64,000 nucleotides of DNA, taken from assembly GCA_964036195.1 (NCBI GenBank), contig OZ038451.1, positions 25,747,927 to 25,811,926 on the forward strand. Direction: 5' to 3'. The notes under the pieces are model-generated. The model did no database searches. It was not told where the DNA came from and saw nothing but the letters and a program-made list of their open reading frames with translations. This stretch comes from Sphaerolaimus hirsutus (taxonomy: Eukaryota > Nematoda > Chromadorea > Monhysterida > Sphaerolaimidae). This document shows, piece by piece, positions 53,569 to 64,000 of this stretch. The position numbers and the translations under genes were made by a program. How positions within the stretch are numbered: the first letter of the stretch is position 1; each line of letters begins with the position of its first letter.

Positions 53569-55779
53569 CTCGCAAAGTTAGTATAAAAACGCTACTTGTA
53601 GCGAATGGAATGGAAGAACAAAAACCGAACGTTCGATCGCTGCGCAGGATTTTTTATTTATTTTTTTTGTTATTTTTCTGGATCGGGTCATATATGTGAA
53701 ATTGGCCTACGTCCAAGTTATTGATAGCGTAGTGTACGATCAAAATAAAGTGATAGAATTTATAAAGATAGAGCTCAAAATCGCTAAAATTTGCTCCATT
53801 TTGCCAATTTGCATCTTTATAAGTGCTATTTGTGTTGATATAGACGGTTATATATCTACTTTTAGCTGTTTTAACCTATTTCAAATTTATTTATGGCGAT
53901 TTCGAAATTTTTGTTCGACTGCCAACTTCACATAGGGGTATTCTCCGATATTTCTGAGGGATCGGGTGACAATCATGATGACTTGTCACTCTGCCCAGTT
54001 ATCACTTGCGTATTATATGAATCAGCGTTAATGCTCAAAGTTATCGCTAAAATCGCTAAAATGTGCTCTACTTAGCCAATTTCTACGTTCATAATCGCTA
54101 TTCCCGTTCATAAATATGGTTATATAGCTCGTGTTAGCCTATTTTCTACATATTTATAGCGGATTTCGCAACTTTGGCTGGCTGCCAAGAAATTTTGGCA
54201 CCGTGACAAATCATCATACGGGGACTATTCCTTTCTGAGCTGTCTTCTTTACACCGAGGAATAATTTGAACAAAGGGAACGAAGCACCCAAAATATACTG
54301 TGAATCACTGAATCCGCCATACTTATTGATGTGATTGTATCACTCTATCATATCATTTGGATAGAGGATACCTCAAAGTTTTTTCCGGATTTCCGCACGA
54401 GTGTGTTTTTACCTGATAAAGTTAGGGTCGAGGTCGTCTTCTACCGACTCCGTCTTTGTTTTTTCAGCCACGTTTTAAGCCACGTTTTTCCTGAGTAAAC
54501 CGATTTTCGACTCTATATAACACCAATAGGGCGATCTAGGTTCGCTTAGGATACCTTCTTTCCACCGCTTGTTGTTTGGAGTGCGTTTTGTGGTCTTGGA
54601 CGACTGCCAAATGTGTGTACAGGGTGCCCCGCTGTTCTTTACTTTGCACATGTTAAATGTATGCACATTATTTTGTGTGATAGACATCAACGACTTCTGT
54701 TTTAAGTGCATACTAAGATTCTCCCTTGCAGAATATTTTTTCCACTCCTGCGTATAGCACGTGGTGTATGGACGTCAGAAAAGTAAACAAATGCGTACAG
54801 CTAGGTAATTTTGGTGTATGTATAGAATATTCATCTGGATATGTTTGCAGTTAAATATTCTAAGCGTGTAATCTTGGGGTCAGGGGTATCCTTGATTTGA
54901 TTAGATTAGATCCTGGGGTTTGTATAGATAGCGAATCTCTCATCCGGAGGGACAGATGGGGGGGTGGTTGCGGGAGTCTAATATATAGATTTTTACAAGG
55001 TGTAGAAGGAAGAGAAACGCTAACAGTGGGTGAAAAATAGCTCAAAAATTGTATAAAAGAATTAAAGATTAAAAATAACTGAAAATAGACAGTTAGACAC
55101 ATAAACTAGTGATGTTGGAGATGAAAATCTGTAAAAAGGTATGAAAATTGATGATTTTCATGAAAATTTGTGTAAAATTTCTCAAAAATCGCTCCGAAAA
55201 TTTGTTTCCGGGTTGAATAGATAGCTGAGCGGTTTGGGGGTTACCTCCCCCCAACCCCCCCCCCCATTGGAGACCCCTGCCTATGGTTTAAAAATGATGC
55301 AGCTTTTAACTTGATGCTTTAAGTGACAAAGAGTTTGCCGTCGCTAAGACATTCTAGTAGCATGAGCCTTCACTCTCAAATTCATAAGAAGGTCTCCATG
55401 GAGTCTGATTCATAGCAGCTAAGTGTATTAGCGTGTCTTCAAGCCAATTGGGAAGCAATTACACATTTGTTTCATGCTTCTGCCTATTTCGCAGTGTCTC
55501 CACTCGAAATTCACTATTTTGATACTTTGCATACTATTTTTTTCAGTGACTGTTTACTTATTTTAGCTATTCTATACCACTTTTTGCCGTCTACTTTTAA
55601 ACTGTGCAATTATAGATCTTGAAAACGCATATAAAACGGACGGCGGCAAAAAATGCACTTTGATTTACTCACTTTTCTCAACGTAATATCATGTTGCCCA
55701 AGGTAGTCGTTTTTCAATCGGAAATATGTTGCGCCGAATCTAATAGCGCAGTGCTATCGTCTGAAATCTGTCCCAGAAG
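53569..55779. other. Region upstream of P450 reductase, no genes seen
   Basis: It is AT-rich. Two degenerate direct copies of a segment with cgctaaaatttgctc and ggttatatatctac motifs stand at about 53765-53925 and 54020-54190. No exon with recognisable protein or convincing splice sites was found. The reductase promoter should lie in the first few hundred bases. Confidence 0.5.
54891..55278. repeat. Degraded family O element
   Basis: CAGGGGTATCCTTGATTTGA at the left faces CATTGGAGACCCCTG at the right, with the inner gatagctgagcggtttgggg motif. No clean duplication is seen. Confidence 0.6.
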
Positions 55780-57756
55780 TAGGGTGTCAAAAAAATTTTT
55801 TTACGGAAAACGGAAAACGGAAAGGTAAAATTTTTTCACTTTACGGAAAACGGAAAACGGAAAGGTAAAAACAAAATTTCTGCCGGAAAACGGAAAACGG
55901 AAAGGTAAAAAAATTTCACTCAGCGGAAAACGGAAAACGGAAAGGTAAAAAAAAAATTGTCGGCCGGAAAACGGAAAACGGAAAAATGAAATGCCGGAAA
56001 ACGGAAAACGGAAAGCAACATTTTCACGGAAACGGAAAAAAATAAACTGAAATTAGCACGGTAATAGACAAATTTGCAGAAGGAAAACCTGCATGCAGGT
56101 TTGCCTGTTTGGCTTTGATTGTGGTAGCTGTACATTCTGCAACTATGGATCATGCCTGTAACTTCACTTGTAGTTCAAGCTTAACTGAACCAACAAAAAA
56201 TCATCAAAAAGTAGCCATAGTGGCCATAGGAAAGGAAACACTACAACAATTTCACAGCCTAGAAGCAGTGGGAATCACTGATGACCCCTATGCAATTGAT
56301 GACGACATTGCAGAGGAGATGATAATAAATAGCATAAAATTCAACAACAACAACAAACGATACTATATTGACTGGCTGTATAAAGAGAGTATCAGTGACC
56401 TGCCCACATGAAAAGCAGAAGCCTTGGCACGGTTTAAATCACTGATAAGAAGATTCAACAAAAATCCAAACTTATTCAAACAATACCGGAAAGTTTTGGA
56501 TGACCAACTAGAAAAGGGAATAATTGAGATCTGTGATGACAAAACAGACAACAAGGGGATTCATTACCTGCCACACCAGCCAGTAATCACGCCGGGCAAA
56601 TCAACATCATGCAGAATTGTGTACGACGGGTCGGCAGGTAAGCCCAGTTTCAACAAGTGCCTTTTTAGAGGACCAATTACTACAACACCATTAGCACTGG
56701 GCCTGCTCCTGAGGTTCAGGGCAGGCAATCTATCATTTATTGCTGATATTGAAAAGGCATTTTTGCAAATAGGATTGCATGACCAAGCTAGAGACTACAC
56801 ACAATTTTTCTGGCTGAAAGATGCCTCAAAACCAGTAACTGAAAATAACTTAATAGTACTTTGTTTTAAACGCGTACTGTTTGGACTTGTCTGCAGCCCA
56901 GCAATTTTGGGAGCAGTCATAAAATACCATTTCAATGTGACAATAAACAACATGAATGAATATGAAGAAAATGAAGGGGAATGAAACCAGTTGGCAATGA
57001 AAATAAACAACATTTACATCGATAACTTCATCATGAGTGTCACAAATGAAGTTGAAGCTTTAGAACTATATTACAAAGTCAAAGCTTTATTTAACCAATG
57101 TTCTCTGAACATGAGGGAATGGCTATCAAACTCCAGATCAGTCATGAATGAAAAAGCAGAAAACAACAGGAGTCCAAAGGTGAATAAAATTGTCGCAGTA
57201 ATGGGCATGAAATAAAATAACCGAACAGACATGCTGGCAATATCAACACCAAAATTGCAAATTGACAGCATCACAACACCAACCAGACCAAACTTGAATC
57301 AATTATTGGCATCAGCATATGACCCAATTGGGTTCACAGCACCTGTTTCACTGACCCTGAAATCCCAGTTGTCAATGCTGCTCCAAGAGACAAAAACAAC
57401 ACAATGGGATGAGCCAATTAAAGATAAATACAGATTGGAAAAACAATGGAAACATGCCAGAAAACTGAAAATCGAGCCAGAAAATGGAAAAATGGCCTGG
57501 TAAAACGGAAACGGAAAGGTAAAAAATTTTCAGCCGGAAAACGGAAAAATGGGCCGGAAAAACGGAAACGGAAAGGTAAAAAATTTTCAGCTGCCGGAAA
57601 ACGGAAAACGGAAAGGTAAAAATTTTTCGGCTGCCGGAAAACGGAAAACGGAAAGGTAAAAATTTTTTGGCTGCCGGAAAACGGAAAACGGAAAGGTAAA
57701 AAAATTTCCTGCGGAAAGGCGGAAACGGAAAACGGAAACGGAAATTTGACACCCTA
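55780..57756. mobile_element. hAT-type element, family L (TAGGGTGTCAAA ends), carrying retroelement sequence
   Basis: TAGGGTGTCAAAAAAATT at the left faces AATTTGACACCCTA at the right, with a perfect 8-bp duplication CCCAGAAG at 55772-55779 and 57757-57764. Both flanks inside are arrays of GGAAAACGGAAAGGTAAAA in the same orientation (55806-56050 and 57500-57745). Between them lies a BEL/Pao reverse transcriptase fragment (56109-57503). Confidence 0.88.
56109..57503 (+). pseudogene. BEL/Pao-type reverse transcriptase fragment with three in-frame stops
   Basis: All four open pieces (56109-56411, 56424-56984, 56991-57215, 57231-57503) are in one reading frame. It is broken only by stops at 56409, 56982 and 57213, with no frameshift. 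Family features are YLPHQPVITP, RIVYDGSAG, CLFRGPITTTP, LLLRFRAGN, ADIEKAFLQIGLHDQARD, the catalytic-site region NIYIDNFIM, and DPIGFTAPVSL. The catalytic motif reads YIDN where YVDD is expected, so one catalytic aspartate is replaced. There is no protease, RNase H, integrase or LTR around it. It is a piece of a retroelement embedded in a hAT-type element and is not expected to be active. Confidence 0.85.
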
Positions 57757-57836
57757 CCCAGAAGTCCCTGTTCTGTTACCATAGCTGCACCTTCATGACC
57801 TATTCAAATACCTACAAGCGTTTTTATACGTTGAGC

Positions 57837-58733
57837 TAGGGTTCGAACGGGATTCCGCCCCGAATCCCGAAAAATTTTCATCCCGATTCCTGAACCCGAA
57901 ATTTATTAAATCCCGATCGCAATTATTATTATTAAGCCAATCCCGATCCCGAAAAAAATTCCTCAATCCCGATCACTGAAAAATTTGCCGACTTTTTCAA
58001 ATAACATTTTTGCACTAACAAGTGAACGGAAACCTCCAACGTCCAATTTATTTATTTTATGTGGCGTTCATTGTGTTTTTAAACCCCTTTTTGCGTCAAA
58101 TTAGAGAAAATACTTGAATATAAAAAAAATTTCAAAAATCCTGATACCCAAGGACGTACGCAGGGGGGGGGGGGGCGGGGGGGCGGCCGCCCCCCCCGTT
58201 CCCGGGCCGGACAGAAAAATTTGCCGGAAATGGCACTTTTCTGAGGCGAATTTGTAGGCACTTGAAAAAATTTTTGGCGCGCATGCGCGCAAATCCCCAC
58301 CCCATTCTTTAATATGTCTTTTCAGGCGTCAAATTGCACTATAAAAGTGTCCAACAGTGCCAAAAGCGGACCAAGTACCATATATAGGTATAAATAGTAT
58401 ATATGGTAGACGTTGGCGCCAACGCCAACGCCAATACTGCCATGGCGCTGGCGCCTACAAATGGCGCCAGCGCCATGGCTCTATTCCTTTACTAAAGGGC
58501 AAAATTTTAGGGGGGGGGGCGCCGCCCCCCCCCCGTTCGCCGGGCTCCGTATACAATCCGCCCCCCCCCGCTCAAAAATCCTGCGTACGTCCCTGCTGAT
58601 ACCGAAATAATCAAATACCGCTCCCGATCCCGAAATCTAAAACAACAACAATCTTTTTCCCGAGACCAAAATCCCGATCATGAGAACTGAAAAAAACAAT
58701 CCCGACCCCGAAGTCGATCCCGTTTGAACCCTA
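57837..58733. mobile_element. hAT-type element, family B, interrupted by family A
   Basis: TAGGGTTCGAACGGGATT at the left faces GATCCCGTTTGAACCCTA at the right. The flanks CGTTGAGC (57829-57836) and CGCTGAGC (58734-58741) match at 7 of 8. It is split by the family A copy 58149-58595. Confidence 0.85.
58149..58595. mobile_element. hAT-type MITE, family A, nested in family B
   Basis: CAAGGACGTACGCAGG at the left faces CCTGCGTACGTCCCTG at the right, with a perfect 8-bp duplication CTGATACC at 58141-58148 and 58596-58603, inside family B sequence. Confidence 0.92.
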
Positions 58734-59342
58734 CGCTGAGCTACGGATGGCATTTAATTTGTTAACTTAGTCGGGAGATTAGGGCGTACTGAGGTCTGAG
58801 AGATAACCTCCCAACCCCTCTCATTGGAGAGCCCTGGGACCGCCACATGTACTGGTGTAGTATGTAAAATGCAGCTAATGTGCTTACATTTAAATCTAAA
58901 CTTTTCCTGTCTTATACACAACTTTTGGCCATATCTAAAAAAATCAGTTTTTAAATAGATTTTTAAAATTTGAAAAAAAACGAATTTCTAACAAAAATTC
59001 TTAAAACTGTTTTTCCATCACGAAGCTATGCATGAGCCACCTGTTAGTCGCCGTATTAGCAAGTCGGGTAGCCCGCTGTGACTGTGTACTGTCGCGGCCG
59101 TGAGCTTTTGTTGTGGTTACGCGCACGGCACTCGGCTGGCCTAGACGCCTAGCTGACCGCGTTAACTGTTTGCAAGAGTGCCGGCTTATACGGGCGCTCA
59201 TGCAGGGAGCAATTTGAGGAATATAACACACTTGTGGGCGGCTATGTTTTGCGCGCTGAGTTCCCTTTCGCATTTTTGCAGTAACTTTGCGGGTGTGATT
59301 TTGCATATCCCGCATTTTGATGGTGCTTACAAGTTCTTCCTG

Positions 59343-59596
59343 CAGGGGTCTCCTAGATTTTGACCCTCTGGGGGTTGGATAGATAGCTGAGCGGCCTCCG
59401 GGGTAGTTAGATGGCAGGAAAAAATTGGGGGGTTGCGGGGGTTCGATAGCTGAGCGATTTGGGGGGGGGGGGTTAGGGGGTAGTAGCCCAAAATTTTGCC
59501 TCCGGGATAGATAGATAAATAGCTGTGCGGCCTCTGGGATAGATAGATAACTGGGGGGTTTGGGGGGGGGGGTAAACCCCCCATTGGAGACCCCTG
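59343..59596. mobile_element. hAT-type MITE, family O, 254 bp
   Basis: CAGGGGTCTCCTAGATTTTG at the left faces CATTGGAGACCCCTG at the right, with a perfect 8-bp duplication TCTTCCTG at 59335-59342 and 59597-59604. Confidence 0.9.
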
Positions 59597-59930
59597 TCTT
59601 CCTGGCAACTCAAAAGCCACGGTTTTGCATTATTGCCACTTGTTACGCGAGTGCGTTTTAATATTCTTTGCGACTGACTATAAATAAATAAATACAATAG
59701 CCTGTGATGGATGTTACGTTCTATTTAGCAGATGTGCTTAGCTCCAGCGTCTGTTTTTGTCCAATGTCGTCTCGATTTCAATGAAAGCGAATCTATGAAG
59801 GTTTAAATGAATTAATCAGTCGAATAGGCTGTTTGCGTTTTATTGCCTCATGATGGTGATGGCTTTCAATGGGATAATTAAGCTTGCTGTATTGCCAATA
59901 AAAACGTTGAGTGCCATGGGTAGTGATGTG

Positions 59931-60219
59931 AAAAGCGCCAGAAATTTGGCGCTAAGCGCCAAAAGCACCATGGTGCTTTTCCGACCCCCACGCCAAGCGC
60001 CAATGGCGCCAGAGCAAAATGGCGCCAAGCACCAGAAGCGCCATGGCTCTTTGCTTTCGTGCTAGCGCCAGCGCTAGCCATTTTGTTCCTGGTGCCGGTC
60101 AAAAATAGCGCCAAGCACCATGTCGCTTTTCATGGGCATGGCGCCACAGCAATATAGCGCTAAAATCGCCATGGCGCTTTATGCTCTGGCGCTAGCGCCA
60201 TGGCGCTTTTACATCACTA
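59931..60219. mobile_element. hAT-type MITE, family C, 289 bp
   Basis: TAGTGATGTGAAAAGCGCC at the left faces GGCGCTTTTACATCACTA at the right, with a perfect 8-bp duplication GCCATGGG at 59923-59930 and 60220-60227. Confidence 0.9.
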
Positions 60220-60410
60220 GCCATGGGTAACGGAAGGCCAGCGTAGGTATAAATGTAGTGGCAAACATTGAAGAACAAAATTACGTGCATATTTATAAAC
60301 AACTTATTTAGGGACTCTGACGTTTAAAAAAAGGTTTTTTTAATATATTTTTTTGTGAACATGTGTTTGTTGTGGACACGAGTTATTTTCTGGAAGTTAC
60401 GCGCTCATCT

Positions 60411-61412
60411 CCACCTATACAATTTCGAGAGAACTGCACGCTAAGGATGCTTCAATGCAAAAGATAGGAGGCACAATCACAGGCCTCATTGTGCCCGATT
60501 CGTGTGTGTTTTTGCACACAATGCAGTCACTATTTATTAGTACAAATGCCCTTTACAAACACGATCCACAATCTTGACAAACAGGGTTAGTAGATGGCAA
60601 AGTTGCTTCCCAAGAATGCAATTGCACATGTATAGGGGGTTGACTTGAGTTTTTAGGGGCTGAGTTTACAATTCAGGGTTGAGTTGATGGGTGTTGATAA
60701 ATTAGGGTTGAGTTGACAGAAGTTTAAAGATAAGGGGCTGTTGACACAAGTTTAAAAATTAGAGGCTGAGTTTATGGGAGTTGAGTTGATGGGTGTTTGC
60801 CAAATTAGGGGCTGAGTTTATGGGAGTTAACAATAACATTACCATAATCCTTAAGTGAGGCCCCCGGGGCTAAAAAATATAAATTGTGATATAATGCATT
60901 TGTGGGTTATCACCACCTATACAATTTCGAGAGAACTGCACGCTAAGGATGCTTCAATGCAAAAGATAGGAGGCACAATCACAGGCCTCATTGTGCCCGA
61001 TTTGTGTGTGTTTTTGCACACAATGCAGTCACTATTTATTAGTACAAATGCCCTTTACAAACACAATCCACAATCTTGACAAACAGGGTTAGTAGATGGC
61101 AAAGTTGCTTCCCAAGAATGCAATTGCACATGTATAGGGGGTTGACTTGAGTTTTTAGGGGCTGAGTTTACAATTCAGGGTTGAGTTGATGGGTGTTGAT
61201 AAATTAGGGTTGAGTTGACAGAAGTTTAAAGATAAGGGGCTGTTGACACAAGTTTAAAATTTAGAGGCTGAGTTTATGGGAGTTGAGTTGATGGGTGTTT
61301 GCCAAATTAGGGGCTGAGTTTATGGGAGTTAACAATAACATTACCATAATCCTTAAGTGAGGCCCCCGGGGCTAAAAAATATAAATTGTGATATAATGCA
61401 TTTGTGGGTTAC
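60411..61412. repeat. Tandem duplication of a 502-bp unit
   Basis: The unit starting CCACCTATACAATTTCGAGA at 60411 is repeated at 60913 with only a few differences, down to the closing ataatgcatttgtgggtta. The unit itself ends with gggctgagtttatgggag repeats like those at 63128-63530. Confidence 0.85.
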
Positions 61413-63125
61413 TGATTACAATGATTTGAAATATGCACTCCATTCTGACAGTACATTACGATAACCCTGACATTGAACCCAAAATGGGGCCAAAATTTTC
61501 AAATTGTGAAATGATGCATTGTGGGTTTCTAATTGCACTGATTTGATATATAATGCACTCCATTTTGACACTACATTACCATAACCCTGAAAATGAACCA
61601 CTGGGGCCATAAACTTTCAATTTGTGAAATGATGCATTTTTGGGTTTCTGGTTGCACTGATTTCAAATTTAGGTTTCTGATTGCACTGATTTGATATATG
61701 CACTCCATTGACACTACATTACCATAACCCGAAAAATGAACCCATGGGGCCAAATACTTTCAATTTGAGAAATGATGCATTTTCAGGTTTCTGATTGCAC
61801 TCATTTGAAATATGCACTTCATTTTGACACTACATTACCATAACCCTGAAAATGAACCACTGGGGCCAAAAAATTTCAATTTGTGAAATGATGCATTTTT
61901 GGGTTTCTGATTGCACTGATTTCAAATTTGGGTTTCTGATTACACTGATTTGATATATGCACTCCATTTTGACACTACATTACCATAACCCTCAAAATGG
62001 ACCCATGGGGTTAAATACTTTCAATTTGAGAAATGATGCATTTTCGGGTTTCTGATTGCACTCATCTGAAATATGCACTTCATTTTGACACTACATTACC
62101 ATAACCTTAAAATGAACCCCCTGGGCCAAAAACTTTCAAATCATAAAATGATGGATTTGTGAGTTTCTGGGTGTAGTGATTTCAAATATGCCCAGGGCTT
62201 AAAAAGTTAGAAATTGTGAAATGATTCTATGTGGGTTTCTAATTGCACTGATTTGAAATATGCAATCCATTTTGACACTACATAACCCTGAAAACTACAT
62301 AACCATAACCCTGAAAATGAACCTCTGGAGCCAAAAACTTTCAATTTGTGAAATCATTCATTTTCAGGTTTCTGATTGCACTCATTTGAAATATGCACTT
62401 CATTTTGACACTACATTACCATAACCATAAAAATGAACCCCCTAAGCCAAAAACTTTCAAATCATAAAATGATGCATTTGTGGGTTTCTGATTGTAGCGA
62501 TTTCAAATATGCACTCCATTTTGACACTACATTACTAAAACTCTGAAATTGAACCCCTAGACCCAAAAATTTCTATTTGTAAAATGATGCATTTTGCAGG
62601 TTTCTTATTGCACTGATTTGAAATGACTCAATTTCAACTCTACATTACTGTAAGCCTTAAATTGAACCCATGGGGCTAATAAATTAGAAATTGTGAAATG
62701 ATGCATTTGTGGCTTTTTGATTGCCTTGATTTGAAATATGCACTTCATTTTGACACTACATTACCATAACCCTGAAAATGAACCCCCAGGGCCAAAAATT
62801 TTCAAATCATAAAATGATGTGTTTGTGGGTTTCTGATTGTAGCGATTTCAAATATGCACTCCATTTTGACACCACATTACTAAAACCCTGATAATGAACC
62901 CCTGGGCACAAAAACTTTCAATTTGTGAAATGATGCATTTGTGGGTTTTTTATTGCAGTGATTTGAGATGTGCACTCCATTTCTACTCTACATTACCATA
63001 ACCTTTTAAGTCTAACCCTTGGGGCTAAAAAATTGAAAATTGTGAATTGATGCATTTGTGGATTGATGATAGTGATTTTTTGAAATATTCATACCATTTT
63101 CACACTACATTACCATAAACCTGAA
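61413..63125. repeat. Satellite array, unit about 115-150 bp, roughly 13 copies
   Basis: Each unit contains ATGCACTCCATTTTGACACT, ACATTACCATAACCCTGAAA and aatgatgcatttgtgggttt. Units vary in length and sequence. Confidence 0.85.
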
Positions 63126-63127
63126 AA

Positions 63128-63530
63128 TGAGTTTACGGGAGTTTCCAAATTAGGGGCTGAGTTTATGGGAGTTTCCAAATTAGGGGCTGATTTTAAGGGA
63201 GTTTCCAAATTAGGGGCTGAGTTTATGGGAGTTTCTAAATTAGGGGCTGAGTTTATTGGAGTATCCAAATTAGGGCTGAGTTTACAGCAGTTTCCAAATT
63301 ATGGGTTGAGTTTACAGGAGTTTCCAAAATTGGGGGCTGAGTTTATGGGAGTTTTCAAATTAGAGGCTGAGTTTATGGGAGCTTACAAATAAGTGGCTGA
63401 GTTTATGGGAGTTTGCAAGTTAGGGGCTGAGTTTACGAGAGTTTGCAAGTTAGGGGCTGAGTTTATAGGAGTTTCCAAATTAGGGGCTGAGTTTACAGGA
63501 GTTTCCAAACTAGGGGCTGTGTTTACAGGA
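63128..63530. repeat. 30-bp minisatellite, about 13 copies
   Basis: The unit is taggggctgagtttatggga plus gtttccaaat. Its period is a multiple of three, which creates chance open frames (GVSKLGAEFM repeats). Confidence 0.85.
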
Positions 63531-63539
63531 TTTAGAGGG

Positions 63540-64000
63540 GGTCCCCATGGGGTGCCATTTTTGGGGGGTCTCCAGGGGTGCCATTTTCTGGAGGTACATA
63601 TGGGGGTGCCATTTCAAGGGGGTCCACATAGGGTGCCATTTCTTGGGTGGTCCCCAGGGGTGCCATTTTTTGGTGGTCCTCAGGGGGGTGCTATATTTTT
63701 TTTTGCAGGGGGGTCCTAAGGGGGTGCCATTTTGGGGTGGTCCCCAGGGGGTGCCATTTTTGGAGAGTCCCCAGGGGGAGCCAACTTTGGGTGGGTCCCC
63801 AGGGGGTGCCATTTTTGTGGGGGTTCCTAGGGGGTGCCATGTTTGGGGGTCCCCAGGGGGTGCTATTTGGGGGGTCCCAAGGGGGTGCCATTTTTGGGGG
63901 GTCCCTAAGGGGTGCCATTTTTCGGTGGTCCTCAGGGGGTGCCATATTTGTGGGGCCCTAGGGGGTCTCATTTTTGGGCGGTTCCCAGGGGGTGCCACTT
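63540..64000. repeat. G-rich minisatellite, unit about 28 bp, runs off the window
   Basis: The unit is ggggtgccatttttgggggg plus tccccag, about 16 imperfect copies. Open frames on both strands are a by-product of the repeat. Confidence 0.85.

Noticed and set aside
61413..63530. CRISPR array
   Set aside because: The units are long, diverged and directly adjacent without unique spacers, and the DNA is from an animal.
63165..63998. Long open frames on both strands (repeated GVSKLGAEFM and WHPLGTPQK)
   Set aside because: They come from minisatellites with a period near a multiple of three. There is no start context, domain or splice support.

Overview
The window is eukaryotic nuclear DNA from an animal, most likely an invertebrate. 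Its genes are split by spliceosomal introns with GT..AG ends, and two recognisable products are animal proteins: an extracellular heparan sulfate 6-O-endosulfatase (SULF), a family restricted to animals, and a membrane-anchored NADPH-cytochrome P450 reductase with an animal-like layout. I cannot name the species. There is no bacterial operon, rRNA gene, tRNA gene or CRISPR array.

Gene layout. A short-chain dehydrogenase/reductase runs on the + strand (0.69-3.20 kb). Everything else recognised is on the - strand. A SULF gene lies at 3.6-8.5 kb; its catalytic half is present, the signal-peptide exon was not found and the C-terminal half appears absent. A large uncharacterised gene lies at 11.7-29.4 kb with two tandem alternative last exons. 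An acidic, coiled-coil gene at 30.7-33.8 kb may be the 5' part of the same gene. A signal-peptide/one-membrane-span/RING-H2 protein lies at 35.8-40.8 kb. A complete 14-exon P450 reductase lies at 43.1-53.6 kb. From 53.6 kb to the end I see only repeats. I derived exon borders from splice sites, reading phase and protein similarity. The P450 reductase model closes exactly at 704 codons plus stop.

Mobile DNA dominates. A 9.6-kb Ty3/gypsy-type LTR retrotransposon (16717-26319) has two LTRs that read as identical, a 4-bp target duplication, Gag-protease and Pol frames, and an extra third ORF of unknown function. It sits inside an older hAT-type element, which itself lies in an intron of the large gene. 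More than twenty short non-autonomous DNA elements belong to several families. Many have inverted ends and 8-bp target duplications that can be read directly (hAT type); others have 3-bp (Harbinger-like) or TA duplications. Several are nested, in both directions, up to three levels deep. One hAT-type element carries a decayed BEL/Pao reverse transcriptase fragment. The right end (60.4-64.0 kb) is satellite and minisatellite DNA.

The most interesting signal is at 32064-32248. An intron of the coiled-coil gene is exactly one copy of a palindromic MITE plus one 3-bp target copy. Its left end supplies the 5' splice site and the target duplication supplies the AG of the 3' splice site, so splicing restores the pre-insertion coding sequence. 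This is the hallmark of an introner, a transposon that makes introns. Relatives of this MITE lie in introns of at least four other gene segments in the window. Several other introns shrink to roughly 60-90 bp once their MITE is removed.
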